DNA of 63,654 bases from Vibrio ezurae NBRC 102218 (lineage in GTDB: Bacteria; Pseudomonadota; Gammaproteobacteria; Enterobacterales; Vibrionaceae). The position numbers and the translations under genes were made by a program. Shown here one piece after another: positions 1 to 12,756 of this stretch (positions are counted from its first letter, which is position 1; each line of letters begins with the position of its first letter). The notes under the pieces are model-generated. The model was given only the letters and a program-made list of their open reading frames with translations, did no database searches and was not told where the DNA came from. The stretch is taken from NCBI RefSeq assembly GCF_000467185.1, contig NZ_BATM01000004.1, positions 1 to 63,654 on the forward strand. Direction: 5' to 3'.

Positions 1-1
1 T

Positions 2-20
2 TTTGCCTAAAACAGGCAAA
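2..20. other. Short hairpin at the window edge
   Basis: TTTGCCT at 2-8 pairs with AGGCAAA at 14-20 around a 5-base loop. It may be the end of a terminator belonging to a gene left of the window. Apart from the eno terminator, I see no gene in the rest of 1-252. Confidence 0.3.
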
Positions 21-145
21 CATGCTCTACAGCGTATTTGGATTGGCATTATCCTCAGCCAATTAATATTTATAACATATTCAGCTAATAGACGACACGC
101 ATCTGGGTTAATGACGAGAAAAATACGCCAATGATGCGAAAAATA

Positions 146-177
146 CAAAAAAAAACACCCCGCTAACGCGAGGTGTT
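146..177 (-). terminator. Terminator of eno
   Basis: AACACC (154-159) pairs with GGTGTT (172-177), and a CGC/GCG pair lies inside. Read on the minus strand, the stem runs into a run of Ts. It lies about 75 bases after the eno stop codon. Confidence 0.8.
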
Positions 178-252
178 TAAAAGTATATGCATATAATTCA
201 ACATTATTATTGCAGCAATCTGATGACTCAGTTACCGCAATAAGTCAGTTAA

Positions 253-1581
<1,329 letters not shown>

Positions 1582-1634
1582 TCAATTTTAAAGGGGTGCT
1601 ATAAAAATCCGCTCAACACCCCTTGCATCCTTTC

Positions 1635-3347
<1,713 letters not shown>

Positions 3348-3402
3348 TTATCGCCACAACGTGAAACTTATCACAAGCCTTTTTTTAATTTTTTGCTTCA
3401 AA

Positions 3403-4236
3403 TCAACTCAGCTTGTTTCCACCTTTTAACTTTCGTTCATCTTGCTTCACTAAGTCCCACAGCGAATCTAAATATTCTAGATCACACTCATCCAATAACT
3501 TACCTTGTTCGGTCACTTTTTGCTCTACGGCTTTAAAGCGACGTTCAAACTTATTATTGGCTTTGGCCAGTGCCACTTCTGGGTTGCAATTTAGGTGTCT
3601 GACAAGGTTGACCGTGGCAAACAATAAATCACCCAGCTCATCTTCAACTTTGTTTTGCTCAACAGTCACTTGCAGTGCTTCGTCTAAGACTTCTTGCACC
3701 TCTTCATGTACCTTATCTACCACAGGTCCAAGACAGTCCCAATCAAAGCCATGTTTAGCACATCGTTTCTGAATTTTATTCGCGCGACTCAGTGCAGGCA
3801 GAGACTTTGGTACAGAGTCTAGAATACTTTTTTCAACATTGCCTAACTGCGCTTTCTCTTTTGCTTTTTCGATTTCCCAGTTGTCATTAATTTCTTGCTC
3901 ATTGGCAAACTTAGCATCAGAAAAAACATGTGGATGACGACGCACTAATTTTTCGTTCAGCACATCAACGACATCACCAAACTCAAAGAGATCTTGCTCT
4001 TTAGCCATTTGCGAATAGAAAATCACTTGAAACAATAGATCGCCTAACTCTTCCTTTAGATTATCCCAGTCTTTATTGTGAATAGCATCCACGACTTCGT
4101 AAGTTTCTTCGATGGTGTGCGGCACTATGCTATCGAAATCTTGCTTAATATCCCATGGACAACCTTGCTTTGGATCTCGTAGCGTCGCCATAATAGTAAG
4201 CAGTTGTTGGATTGAGTTTGCTGTTTCAGATGACAT
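3403..4236 (-). CDS. mazG: Nucleoside triphosphate pyrophosphohydrolase MazG
   Basis: MazG hydrolyses NTPs and dNTPs to monophosphates, which helps clear damaged nucleotides. In E. coli it also modulates ppGpp-linked stress. The 277 residues hold two tandem MazG helical domains. The first has EETYEVVDAI and EELGDLLFQ (about residues 38-72), and the second has EVQEVLDEA and EDELGDLLFA (about 180-208). The E-x-x-E/E-x-x-D metal ligands are intact in both. It sits downstream of relA, as in E. coli, but no mazE or mazF gene is present between them. The relA terminator separates the two genes, so mazG probably has its own promoter. Confidence 0.96.
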   Translation of the reverse strand: MSSETANSIQQLLTIMATLRDPKQGCPWDIKQDFDSIVPHTIEETYEVVDAIHNKDWDNLKEELGDLLFQVIFYSQMAKEQDLFEFGDVVDVLNEKLVRRHPHVFSDAKFANEQEINDNWEIEKAKEKAQLGNVEKSILDSVPKSLPALSRANKIQKRCAKHGFDWDCLGPVVDKVHEEVQEVLDEALQVTVEQNKVEDELGDLLFATVNLVRHLNCNPEVALAKANNKFERRFKAVEQKVTEQGKLLDECDLEYLDSLWDLVKQDERKLKGGNKLS

Positions 4237-4255
4237 GGGACTTCCAATTTATTGA

Positions 4256-4280
4256 TAAAAAAGCCCCTAATAAGGGGCTT
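4256..4280 (-). terminator. Terminator of relA
   Basis: AAGCCCCT (4261-4268) and AGGGGCTT (4273-4280) form an 8-bp stem with a 4-base loop. On the minus strand a T run follows. It lies between relA and mazG. Confidence 0.88.
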
Positions 4281-4308
4281 AGTACATTTACTATTTGATA
4301 CAAAAACG

Positions 4309-6531
4309 TTAACCCAAGCGTTTAACGGATATTACGTCTTTAATTTGCTCAATGCGTGATTGTACGCGAGAGCTGATTTCGATATTCGTCACTTGCACGT
4401 CCAAATCCATGATAGAGAGCTGACGCTTATAATCCGTGCGCGAACGCATGCTCGCAACCTTAAGCTTCTCATTGGTAATGAGCGTAGTGATGTCTTTTAA
4501 GAGACCAGTACGCTCTAAAGCTTCGACGCGTAAAGTCAGGATAAATGACCCCACAAAACCGCTCCCCCACACCGTATCAATAATACGCTCAGCGGCATGC
4601 AGTCGCAGTTCATTTAATTGCTCACAGTCACTGCGGTGTACAGAAATGCCTCGACCTTGGGTGATATAGCCACTGATGCGATCGCCAGGTATTGGCTGAC
4701 AACAACGAGCTAAATGAGTCATCAAATTATCCACCCCTTCCACTACTACGGCGTCTTTGTGAGGTTTGCTCTCAACTGGCATAGTGGAGTCAGGGCTTTT
4801 TAATTTAGCCAGGGCTTGCTTGTCTTCTTCTTCCGCTGTGGGCTTATTGACGACCGCATTGATATAGTTGATGACTTGGTTGATGCGCAAATCACCACTA
4901 CCAATACCGGCAAACAGCTCTTCGATTGAATTAACATTAAAGCGCTTCAACGCTGACGCATCAGCATCTTTCAGGCTTGCACCGATTTTAGAGAGTTCAT
5001 TTTCTAAAATCTCTTTACCTGCAACAACGTTTTTCTCACGACCTTGTTTTCTAAACCATGCATTTATTTTGGCGCGAGCACGACCTGAATGCACAAATCC
5101 TAAAGAAGGGTTTAACCAATCACGAGAAGGGTTCGGCTCTTTTTGAGTAATGATCTCAACCTGATCCCCCATTTCTAACTTATGGGTAAACGGAACAATT
5201 CGTCCCCCCACTTTAGTCCCTATACAACGGTGTCCAACTTCAGAGTGAATGTGGTAAGCAAAATCTAGTGGCGTTGCTCCCATAGGCAAATCGACAACAT
5301 CACCACGAGGGGTAAAGGCATACACGCGATCGTCAAACACTTGTGAGCGCAACTCATCCAGCATTTCGCCAGAATCAGACATCTCTTCTTGCCAATCCAG
5401 TAGCTTACGTAGCCAAGTGATTTTCTCATCGTAACCACTGCGTCCGCCAGAGGCACCTTCTTTGTACTTCCAGTGCGCCGCTACGCCAAGCTCAGACTCT
5501 TCGTGCATTTGCTTAGTGCGGATTTGAACCTCAATGGTCTTGCCCTCAGGGCCAAGTACCACGGTATGGATAGATTGATAACCATTGGGCTTGGGGTTTG
5601 CCACATAGTCATCAAACTCACTAGGTAAATGCTTATATTTGGTATGAACGATGCCCAATGAACCATAACAATCTTGCAATTCATCCGCGATAATACGTAC
5701 CGCTCGAACATCGAAAAGCTCATCAAAGGCCAGCTTTTTCTTTTGCATTTTTCGCCAAATGCTAAAGATATGTTTTGGTCGACCACTGACTTCCGCTTTA
5801 ATGTTTGTACGCTTCATTTCGTCTTTTAACGACGTCACAAACTCTTCGATATAGCGTTCACGATCGATGCGTCGCTCAGCAAGCTGCTTAGCTATTTTCT
5901 TGTAAGTCGTTGGGTTTTGATAGCGGAAGGCGTAATCTTCGATTTCCCACTTCAACTGACCGATACCCAGACGGTTCGCCAGCGGAGCGTAGATATTCGC
6001 GCACTCTTTTGCGACGGCTTGACGCACTTCGTCCGGTGCATTTTTCACTTCACGTAAGTTACAAATACGCTCAGCTAATTTAATGACCACACAACGAAAA
6101 TCGTCGACCATAGCCAGTAGCATACGTCGAACATTATCCACCTGCGAAGAAGCACTGCTGTTTTCCAAAGAAGCGTTGAGCTGACCGATAGCCGCCATCT
6201 CTTCCACACCTTCGATAAGCTTTATGATCTCTTGCCCATAACGCTCTTTAAGCTCTTCGGTATCAAACAGACCGCTGGAGACCACTGGAAACAATTGAGC
6301 GGCAAGCAAGGTGGCGCGATCCATAGATAACGTAATGAGAATTTCAATCATCTCACGCCCACGCCACAGCAAGAGTTCCTTTTGCTCATGACGCGCTAAC
6401 ATTTCTTCGCACTCAATATAAAGCTTGCGCAGTTTATTCTCTGTCTTTTGCCCTTGCTTTAGGCTCTCGATCCAAGAGTCGAGATTAAATTCTTCATCCT
6501 TTTTTATGTGCGCACTACGTACCGCAACCAT
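4309..6531 (-). CDS. relA: (p)ppGpp synthetase RelA
   Basis: RelA is the ribosome-associated alarmone synthetase that makes pppGpp/ppGpp when uncharged tRNA enters the A site. The order is a degenerate HD hydrolase region (about residues 40-190, lacking a recognisable HD pair), the synthetase domain with YQSIHTVVLG and VQIRTKQMHEESELG (about 318-350), a TGS domain (VYAFTPRGDVVDLP, about 403), a Cys-rich region (LARCCQPIPGDRI, about 610) and a C-terminal ACT domain. The missing HD pair argues for RelA rather than SpoT. The 740-residue length fits. It lies between rlmD and mazG, on the same strand as both. Confidence 0.97.
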   Translation of the reverse strand: MVAVRSAHIKKDEEFNLDSWIESLKQGQKTENKLRKLYIECEEMLARHEQKELLLWRGREMIEILITLSMDRATLLAAQLFPVVSSGLFDTEELKERYGQEIIKLIEGVEEMAAIGQLNASLENSSASSQVDNVRRMLLAMVDDFRCVVIKLAERICNLREVKNAPDEVRQAVAKECANIYAPLANRLGIGQLKWEIEDYAFRYQNPTTYKKIAKQLAERRIDRERYIEEFVTSLKDEMKRTNIKAEVSGRPKHIFSIWRKMQKKKLAFDELFDVRAVRIIADELQDCYGSLGIVHTKYKHLPSEFDDYVANPKPNGYQSIHTVVLGPEGKTIEVQIRTKQMHEESELGVAAHWKYKEGASGGRSGYDEKITWLRKLLDWQEEMSDSGEMLDELRSQVFDDRVYAFTPRGDVVDLPMGATPLDFAYHIHSEVGHRCIGTKVGGRIVPFTHKLEMGDQVEIITQKEPNPSRDWLNPSLGFVHSGRARAKINAWFRKQGREKNVVAGKEILENELSKIGASLKDADASALKRFNVNSIEELFAGIGSGDLRINQVINYINAVVNKPTAEEEDKQALAKLKSPDSTMPVESKPHKDAVVVEGVDNLMTHLARCCQPIPGDRISGYITQGRGISVHRSDCEQLNELRLHAAERIIDTVWGSGFVGSFILTLRVEALERTGLLKDITTLITNEKLKVASMRSRTDYKRQLSIMDLDVQVTNIEISSRVQSRIEQIKDVISVKRLG

Positions 6532-6631
6532 ACATCTTCCCTAAATTACTCTACTTGTACTCTGACTATCACTGATAGCACAGTATACCCTTTGCCGGGT
6601 TCTTCTGTTTAGTAAACCCCAGAAATTTGCG

Positions 6632-7945
6632 CTATTTCTCAAATAACACCATAGATTCAAGATGCCCGGTATGTGGAAACATATCTAGCACTTTCATTTT
6701 CACTATTTTATAGCCCTGCTTGAGCAAAGATTCACTGTCGCGAGCTAAGGTTGCAGGGTTACAAGACACATATACAATTTGCGTCGCGCCAAACTGCGAC
6801 AGTTGTTCAACCACACCGGCCGCGCCTGCTCTTGCAGGATCAAGCAGTATTTTATTAAAGCTGTCTTTGGCCCACGCTTCATTGCCCGTAAGCTGGGCAA
6901 GGTTCGCTTGATAAAAATGGGCGTTACTCACACCTAACGACTTCGCATTATTGTTCGCACGAGAGACCATTTCATCCACCCCTTCAATGCCGACAACCGC
7001 CGATGCCTTTTTACTCAACGCAAAAGTAAAATTACCAATACCACTAAAGAGATCAAGCACTCGATCGCTACTTTGTACATCTAACCATTCAATAGCTTGG
7101 GCAACCATCTGCTGATTAACCGAGCGATTCACCTGAATAAAGTCTGTCGGTAAAAAATCTAAAGCCACGCCCGATTCTTCACAGTTCGGTGATTCACCAC
7201 ACAATTTTTCTAGCTCAGCACTGCCTTGGTGCAGGTATAACGTAAGCGCTCTTTGCTCCGCAAATTGCAACAATAACTGACGGTCTTTGGCTCGCAGCTC
7301 GGCGCTAGTGCGCAGTAACAAGACACTGCCGTTGTCTGCTTCCACTAACTCTAGATGGCCCAATATCTTAGGCTGTGAGATTTTTTCTAACACAGGCTTA
7401 ATGAGCGGCATGAGCTCCGCTAAAGGCGGCGCAATAACAGGACAAGTCTCTAGCGACACAATGTTATTGCTTTGACCTTCCCTAAACCCAAACTGCAATC
7501 TATTCTTTTTAATATCCCAAAGCAGGCTGATACGAGCTCGGCGACGATAATGAGTATTCTCAGCCACAATAGGGGCTTCTAAGCTTTGGTCTGGAGCCAC
7601 TTTAGACATCATTTTGCTAAAGGCGTGTTGTTTGACTTCCAGTTGTTGTGCATAAGGCATATGTTGCAATGAGCAACCACCGCATTGGGTAAACTTAGAG
7701 CAAAAAGGCTCAATTCGTTCATCGCTGCTTTTAAGTAACTTAATCAGTTTAGCGCGAATAAATTTTGCTTTGCTTTCTATTGGTTGGCATACCACATGTT
7801 CGCCGATCATAGTTCCGGGAATAAAGACTGGCTTTCCTTGGCTATACGCCATACCGGCACCCTGATTATCATATTTCTCAATCGTTAAACTGAGGTGCTT
7901 TTCGGTACGATTGTTATTTTTTTGCGGTTTATAAAAGTTAGCCAT
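6632..7945 (-). CDS. rlmD: 23S rRNA (uracil-1939-C5)-methyltransferase RlmD
   Basis: RlmD makes m5U1939 in 23S rRNA using SAM. The 437-residue protein has an N-terminal TRAM domain, then a 4Fe-4S Cys cluster (CSKFTQCGGCSLQHM, about residues 81-95). A Rossmann methyltransferase domain follows, with LDLFSGIGNFTFAL (SAM motif I, about 297) and the catalytic Cys in YVSCNPATLARD (about 393). It is divergent from barA and followed by relA, the same order as in E. coli. The TRAM domain and Fe-S cluster fit RlmD better than TrmA. Confidence 0.95.
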   Translation of the reverse strand: MANFYKPQKNNNRTEKHLSLTIEKYDNQGAGMAYSQGKPVFIPGTMIGEHVVCQPIESKAKFIRAKLIKLLKSSDERIEPFCSKFTQCGGCSLQHMPYAQQLEVKQHAFSKMMSKVAPDQSLEAPIVAENTHYRRRARISLLWDIKKNRLQFGFREGQSNNIVSLETCPVIAPPLAELMPLIKPVLEKISQPKILGHLELVEADNGSVLLLRTSAELRAKDRQLLLQFAEQRALTLYLHQGSAELEKLCGESPNCEESGVALDFLPTDFIQVNRSVNQQMVAQAIEWLDVQSSDRVLDLFSGIGNFTFALSKKASAVVGIEGVDEMVSRANNNAKSLGVSNAHFYQANLAQLTGNEAWAKDSFNKILLDPARAGAAGVVEQLSQFGATQIVYVSCNPATLARDSESLLKQGYKIVKMKVLDMFPHTGHLESMVLFEK

Positions 7946-8117
7946 AAAGGTGCCTAGTAATTTTAACGGTGCTACATCAAGCTTTTTGCTACGTTTTTAG
8001 CCTGACTCAGTTCTTAGGAAGCAATTTTAATTTCAATGCTTTAGACTTAGGTTCAAGTTTACAAAATTTGAAAGCCTTACACGGCTTATTTTTTCACATC
8101 CGACGCATTAATAAAAC

Positions 8118-10874
8118 ATGACAAGATATGGACTTCGCGCCCGCGTAATAACACTCACTCTCGCACCGACTCTTATTGTCGGTATGTTACTGAGTTTGTT
8201 TTTTACCTCGAATCGCTACAACGACCTAGAGGCTCAGCTTATTACCGCAGGTACAAACATCGTTGAACCACTGGCCATTGCCAGTGAATTTGCCATGTTG
8301 CAACAAAATCGAGAAGCCGTTAGACAACTCATTAGCTACAGTCATAGAAAGCGTTCAGACGTAGTGCGAAGTATCGCAGTATTCGATGCGCATCACGAAC
8401 TATTTGTGACATCAAATTTTCATCCTAATTTTCAAAGTTTAATGTTTAAAAAGACAGAGCCGATTCCTCTGCATAGCACCGTTGAGCTTATTGATACTCG
8501 GCTAATTATCCGCAGCCCTATCATAGCCGAAGCGCAATTTGTCGCTCCACAAGCAAACGCTAAACAAGGGGATCAAGTTCTAGGCTACATCGCAATAGAG
8601 CTCGACCTATCCAGTCTGCGCCTACAGCAGTATCAAGAAATAGTTGTCGCACTAGTGGTTATGTTTTTAGGGGTTGGGCTTTCTGCCTTCTTTGCCTACC
8701 GGTTAATGCAAGATATTACCGCTCCGATTACCCACCTTAAAAACAGTGTAGATCGTATCCGGCGCGGACAACTGGATGTGCGTATTGAAGGAAAAATGCA
8801 CGGTGAGCTGAACTCATTGAAAAACGGTATCAATGCCATGGCGGTATCCTTGTCCGAATATCATATTGAGATGCAACACAGTATTGATCAGGCCACTTCC
8901 GATCTTCGTGAAACGCTAGAGCAGTTAGAGATACAAAACGTCGAGTTGGATATCGCTAAAAAACGCGCTCAAGAAGCCGCAAGAGTGAAATCTGAATTCC
9001 TGGCTAATATGTCACACGAGCTAAGAACGCCATTAAACGGGGTGATTGGCTTTACTCGCCAAATGCTCAAGACCAATCTTTCGCATAGCCAGACTGACTA
9101 TTTGCAAACCATTGAACGATCTGCCAATAACCTATTGAGCATCATCAATGACATTTTAGACTTTTCAAAACTTGAAGCGGGTAAATTGCTGCTGGAAAAC
9201 ATACCTTTCGACTTCCAAGAGTCACTGGAAGAAGTGGTTAATCTGCAAGCGCCAAGTGCCCATGAAAAAGGGTTGGAGTTAACACTGAAAGTTGACTCTA
9301 AAATCCCTGCTGGTGTGGTTGGTGATTCATTGCGTATTCAGCAAGTATTAACCAACTTAGTGGGCAATGCGATTAAGTTTACCGAACGAGGTAACATCGA
9401 TGTCAGCATCGAATTACGCACCCAAAAAGAAGAGCAAGTTGAAATTCAATTTATGGTTAAAGATACCGGTATTGGTATATCTGAACGCCAACAAGCGCAA
9501 TTATTTCAAGCCTTTAGTCAAGCGGACGCCAGTATCTCTAGACGCTATGGCGGCACAGGTTTAGGGCTGGTCATCACCCAAAAACTGGTGCGTCAAATGG
9601 GTGGAGAAATCAGTTTAACCAGTCGTTTACACCAAGGCTCAACCTTCTGGTTTACCATTCGTCTGAATACCACTGATTTGCCGATGGAGCAAACCGATCT
9701 TTGTCCTATACGCGGTAAAGAAGTGCTGCTTATCGAACAGAACTTACAAGCGGCAAATGTATTGCAGCAACTACTGACCCAAGAAAATATTGCCACCCAA
9801 TATCGCTCTGCTATCCCTGAAACCATTACGCCGCACGACTATATGATCTACAACGTGCCCGTAAATGAAATCATCAGTGAAACAGAGCTTATCGACTTTA
9901 TAAGCAAGGCTAAAGCCGTCTGCCCAAATGTCATTATTGGTTTACCAAGTAACCAGCTTGCTCTCTCTGAAACCTTAATGGATCAACATTCAGTGTCCTG
10001 CATTATTAAGCCACTCACTCGTACTAAGCTCATGCAGACCATGCTCAGAAATCAAGACGATAGTTTATCTTCGTACAATAAACGTGAACCTATATTGCTT
10101 GATAAGTTGCCATTGAAAGTCATGGCCGTTGACGATAATCCTGCCAACTTAAAATTGATCTCGGCGCTGCTCAACGAACATGTTGAATCGGTAGTGACCT
10201 GTTCCAATGGACAATCCGCTGTCGATGAAGCGACTCACCATCAATTTGATTTAATTTTGATGGATATTCAAATGCCAGGTATTGATGGCGTTGCCGCTTG
10301 CCAAGCGATAAAGAAAACCACAACCAATAAAGACACCCCTATCATTGCCGTGACGGCACATGCGATGAGTGGAGAGCGAGATCGGTTGTTAAAAGCGGGT
10401 ATGGATGACTATCTCACCAAGCCAATTGAAGAGCCAGTATTACTGAAAGTGCTTAACCACTGGGGTGGACACCCTGTAGAAGTCCCAGAGCCAATGATCC
10501 CTCCTCTAATTGCATCCAAGTCTGCAAATAGTGATGTCATCATAGACTGGCGCTCAGCATTATCTCAGTCTGCCGAAAAAGAAGATCTTGCAAAAGAGAT
10601 GCTACAAATGCTGATTGACTATATCCCAGAGGTTAATCAAGTGGTTGAACAAGCCATTGATGAGCAACTGTCTTCGAAAGATGAACTTGTTCATCATATT
10701 CATAAACTGCACGGCAGTTGTAGTTATTGTGGCGTACCTAAGCTGAAAAAAGCTTGTGCTCAATTAGAGCAAATGTTGCGTTCAGGAGACACGATTGAAG
10801 ATGTGGAGCCAGAGCTTTTAGAGCTACAAGATGAAATGGAAAAGGTACAAACAACGGCGCATTTGTACCTTTAA
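8118..10874 (+). CDS. barA: Hybrid sensor histidine kinase BarA (VarS)
   Basis: BarA is the membrane sensor of the BarA-UvrY (VarS-VarA in Vibrio) system, which controls Csr small RNAs, carbon flow and virulence traits. The 918 residues start with TM1 (about 9-29) and a periplasmic loop, then TM2 (about 176-196), a HAMP domain and the kinase domain with His300 in MSHELRTPLNG and the ATP-binding GTGLGL box. A poorly conserved, probably inactive receiver-like segment comes next. A true receiver with Asp716 (MDIQMPG) follows, then a C-terminal Hpt domain with His865 (HKLHGSCSYCG). The full phosphorelay is therefore intact. It converges on acpS with a single base between stop codons. Confidence 0.95.
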   Translation: MTRYGLRARVITLTLAPTLIVGMLLSLFFTSNRYNDLEAQLITAGTNIVEPLAIASEFAMLQQNREAVRQLISYSHRKRSDVVRSIAVFDAHHELFVTSNFHPNFQSLMFKKTEPIPLHSTVELIDTRLIIRSPIIAEAQFVAPQANAKQGDQVLGYIAIELDLSSLRLQQYQEIVVALVVMFLGVGLSAFFAYRLMQDITAPITHLKNSVDRIRRGQLDVRIEGKMHGELNSLKNGINAMAVSLSEYHIEMQHSIDQATSDLRETLEQLEIQNVELDIAKKRAQEAARVKSEFLANMSHELRTPLNGVIGFTRQMLKTNLSHSQTDYLQTIERSANNLLSIINDILDFSKLEAGKLLLENIPFDFQESLEEVVNLQAPSAHEKGLELTLKVDSKIPAGVVGDSLRIQQVLTNLVGNAIKFTERGNIDVSIELRTQKEEQVEIQFMVKDTGIGISERQQAQLFQAFSQADASISRRYGGTGLGLVITQKLVRQMGGEISLTSRLHQGSTFWFTIRLNTTDLPMEQTDLCPIRGKEVLLIEQNLQAANVLQQLLTQENIATQYRSAIPETITPHDYMIYNVPVNEIISETELIDFISKAKAVCPNVIIGLPSNQLALSETLMDQHSVSCIIKPLTRTKLMQTMLRNQDDSLSSYNKREPILLDKLPLKVMAVDDNPANLKLISALLNEHVESVVTCSNGQSAVDEATHHQFDLILMDIQMPGIDGVAACQAIKKTTTNKDTPIIAVTAHAMSGERDRLLKAGMDDYLTKPIEEPVLLKVLNHWGGHPVEVPEPMIPPLIASKSANSDVIIDWRSALSQSAEKEDLAKEMLQMLIDYIPEVNQVVEQAIDEQLSSKDELVHHIHKLHGSCSYCGVPKLKKACAQLEQMLRSGDTIEDVEPELLELQDEMEKVQTTAHLYL

Positions 10875-10875
10875 A

Positions 10876-11256
10876 TTAACGTTCAAGAATGACGGTGGCG
10901 ACAGCGTAGTGCCTTTCATCTGAAATAGAAAGATGCACATGTTTTGCACCCAGTTGTTTCGATATTTCAAGTGCTTTGCCTGAGAGATGTAGCTGGGGTT
11001 TACCCCACTCATCATTACTAATGGCAAAGTCTTGAAATGACACACCCTGTGCAATGCCAGTACCTAATGCCTTAGATGCCGCTTCTTTTGCTGCAAAACG
11101 TTTGGCTAGAAACTTAGCCTTTAGTTTGAGTGTCTCAAACTGAGCCATTTCTGACTCAGTTAAGATGCGTTGCGCAAAGGTTATACCGGTACGATTGAGC
11201 GCCTTCTCTACACGCTCAATCTCTGCAATATCTGTCCCTAAGCCAACAATCGCCAT
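10876..11256 (-). CDS. acpS: Holo-[acyl-carrier-protein] synthase
   Basis: AcpS transfers 4'-phosphopantetheine from CoA to apo-ACP, switching on fatty acid synthesis. The 126-residue protein has the two family signatures: [12 protein letters not shown] (about residues 5-16, Mg-binding Asp) and [14 protein letters not shown] (about 55-68, with the Glu/Lys pair). The start codon overlaps the pdxJ stop as TAATG, which implies translational coupling. It is the last gene of the minus-strand era-recO-pdxJ-acpS group, as in E. coli. Confidence 0.97.
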   Translation of the reverse strand: MAIVGLGTDIAEIERVEKALNRTGITFAQRILTESEMAQFETLKLKAKFLAKRFAAKEAASKALGTGIAQGVSFQDFAISNDEWGKPQLHLSGKALEISKQLGAKHVHLSISDERHYAVATVILER

Positions 11257-11987
11257 TACTTGCGCGCCTGATCCATAATCGCTTTCATATCTGAAACGGC
11301 TTTATCTAATCCTTCAAACGCGGCGCGGCCAATAATAGAGTGGCCAATATTAAGCTCATAGATTTCAGGTAAAGCGGCGACAGCGGCAACGTTGTGGTAA
11401 GTCAGGCCGTGGCCCGCATTCACAATGATGCCTTGCGCAGATGCGTAAGTAGCCGCTTTAGCAATCACAGCCAGCTCTTTATGTTGCTCTTCTTCTGTCT
11501 CTGCATCGGCATAGTGACCAGTGTGCAGCTCCACAAATGGCGCTCCAGCCGCTTTTGATGCATCAATTTGCGCTTGGTTTGGATCGATAAATAGAGAAAC
11601 CTTAATTCCAGCGTCAGTAAGCGTTTTGGTTGCAGCTGTAATTTTATCCAACTGACCCACAACGTCTAATCCGCCTTCAGTCGTTAGCTCTTCACGTTTT
11701 TCCGGCACAAGACAAACAAACTCAGGCTTTGTTTGTAAGGCAATTTCAACCATTTCATCGGTCACTGCCATCTCTAAATTCATACGTGTTTGCAAGGTTT
11801 CTGCAAGTAAACGTACGTCTCTGTCTTTGATGTGACGACGGTCTTCTCTTAGATGAACGGTAATGCCATCCGCACCCGCACGCTCTGCAATATCAGCGGC
11901 ATGAACTGGGTCTGGGTATTTTGTGCCACGCGCATTTCGTAAAGTTGCAATGTGGTCAATGTTGACCCCAAGTAAAATTGGATTCAT
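11256..11987 (-). CDS. pdxJ: Pyridoxine 5'-phosphate synthase PdxJ
   Basis: PdxJ condenses 1-deoxyxylulose 5-phosphate with 3-amino-2-oxopropyl phosphate to form pyridoxine 5'-phosphate in vitamin B6 synthesis. The 243-residue TIM barrel has the N-terminal [15 protein letters not shown], the [16 protein letters not shown] segment and the phosphate-binding C-terminal [10 protein letters not shown] and [12 protein letters not shown]. Its start overlaps the recO stop by 4 bases (ATGA) and its stop overlaps the acpS start, so the three genes are tightly coupled. Confidence 0.98.
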   Translation of the reverse strand: MNPILLGVNIDHIATLRNARGTKYPDPVHAADIAERAGADGITVHLREDRRHIKDRDVRLLAETLQTRMNLEMAVTDEMVEIALQTKPEFVCLVPEKREELTTEGGLDVVGQLDKITAATKTLTDAGIKVSLFIDPNQAQIDASKAAGAPFVELHTGHYADAETEEEQHKELAVIAKAATYASAQGIIVNAGHGLTYHNVAAVAALPEIYELNIGHSIIGRAAFEGLDKAVSDMKAIMDQARK

Positions 11988-12703
11988 TTTTTGATACTCC
12001 GTGTTCGGGGCATGAATAATTCCCGGCTTTTTATTGGTCTTCCGCCAAGATAAGGCTTCAAGGCCATACGTGTAAAGCGCTTTGCCGCGCTCAATTGTGA
12101 TTTTGAGATAAAACGCCTTTCGCTTAATGCGATAAGCTCTTCTCCCTTAAAAGTGAGGTTGTCTTTTCGTACGGAAGCAATAAAGCCTTGCTGTTCTCGA
12201 TATCGATAGGTCATCTGAGGCTCCACTGGCATCCCAGAGCCTGTACAGTGTAAAAAGTCCACACCGTAACCAAGCGCGTTCAATAACGCTAACTCAAAGC
12301 GGCGCAAAGCAGGCTCAGGGTTATCCGACTGGGCAAGCTCGGTTAAAGCGTGCAGATAATCTATAAACAGTTCAGGGTACGGTACTTCTTGTGCGATAAC
12401 ACGGGCAAGAATTTCATTGATATACATGGCAGAGTAAAGGCTCACTCCGCTCAAAGGTAAACCGAGGCTAATGGGCTCAGCCTGTCGCAGTGTTTTCATT
12501 GATCCGCCACCAGACCATTTTAACAATAGTGGTGTAAAGGGTTGTAATGCCCCTTTTAAAGGCGAGCGTTTGCTTCTGCCTCCCTTACTGAGGATCGTGA
12601 CTCGACCAAACTCTTCAGAGAAAACATCTAAGATCAAACTCGATTCTGTATAGGGACGGCGATGCAATACAAAACAGCGCTGGAATCCGTCAATTACCGA
12701 CAT
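11984..12703 (-). CDS. recO: DNA repair protein RecO
   Basis: RecO acts in the RecFOR pathway. It helps load RecA at gaps and anneals SSB-coated single strands. The 239 residues begin with an OB-fold ([19 protein letters not shown], about 11-29) followed by a helical domain with [12 protein letters not shown] (about 148-159). No zinc-finger Cys quartet is visible, as is common in enteric RecO. It follows era after a terminator and overlaps pdxJ by 4 bases. Confidence 0.95.
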   Translation of the reverse strand: MSVIDGFQRCFVLHRRPYTESSLILDVFSEEFGRVTILSKGGRSKRSPLKGALQPFTPLLLKWSGGGSMKTLRQAEPISLGLPLSGVSLYSAMYINEILARVIAQEVPYPELFIDYLHALTELAQSDNPEPALRRFELALLNALGYGVDFLHCTGSGMPVEPQMTYRYREQQGFIASVRKDNLTFKGEELIALSERRFISKSQLSAAKRFTRMALKPYLGGRPIKSRELFMPRTRSIKK

Positions 12704-12714
12704 AAATAGATACT

Positions 12715-12743
12715 ATAAAAAACTCCACCAAGGCGGTGGAGTT
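12715..12743 (-). terminator. Terminator between era and recO
   Basis: AACTCCACC (12721-12729) and GGTGGAGTT (12735-12743) form a 9-bp stem with a 5-base loop, followed on the minus strand by TTTTATAG. It may limit era transcription into recO. Confidence 0.8.
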
Positions 12744-12756
12744 TTAGGATGTGTTT

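Noticed and set aside
1..49. Short minus-strand frame running off the left edge
   Set aside because: Only about 16 codons are visible and it does not resemble ftsB, which often follows eno.
4237..4308. mazEF toxin-antitoxin between relA and mazG
   Set aside because: Only a terminator lies in this 72-base gap.
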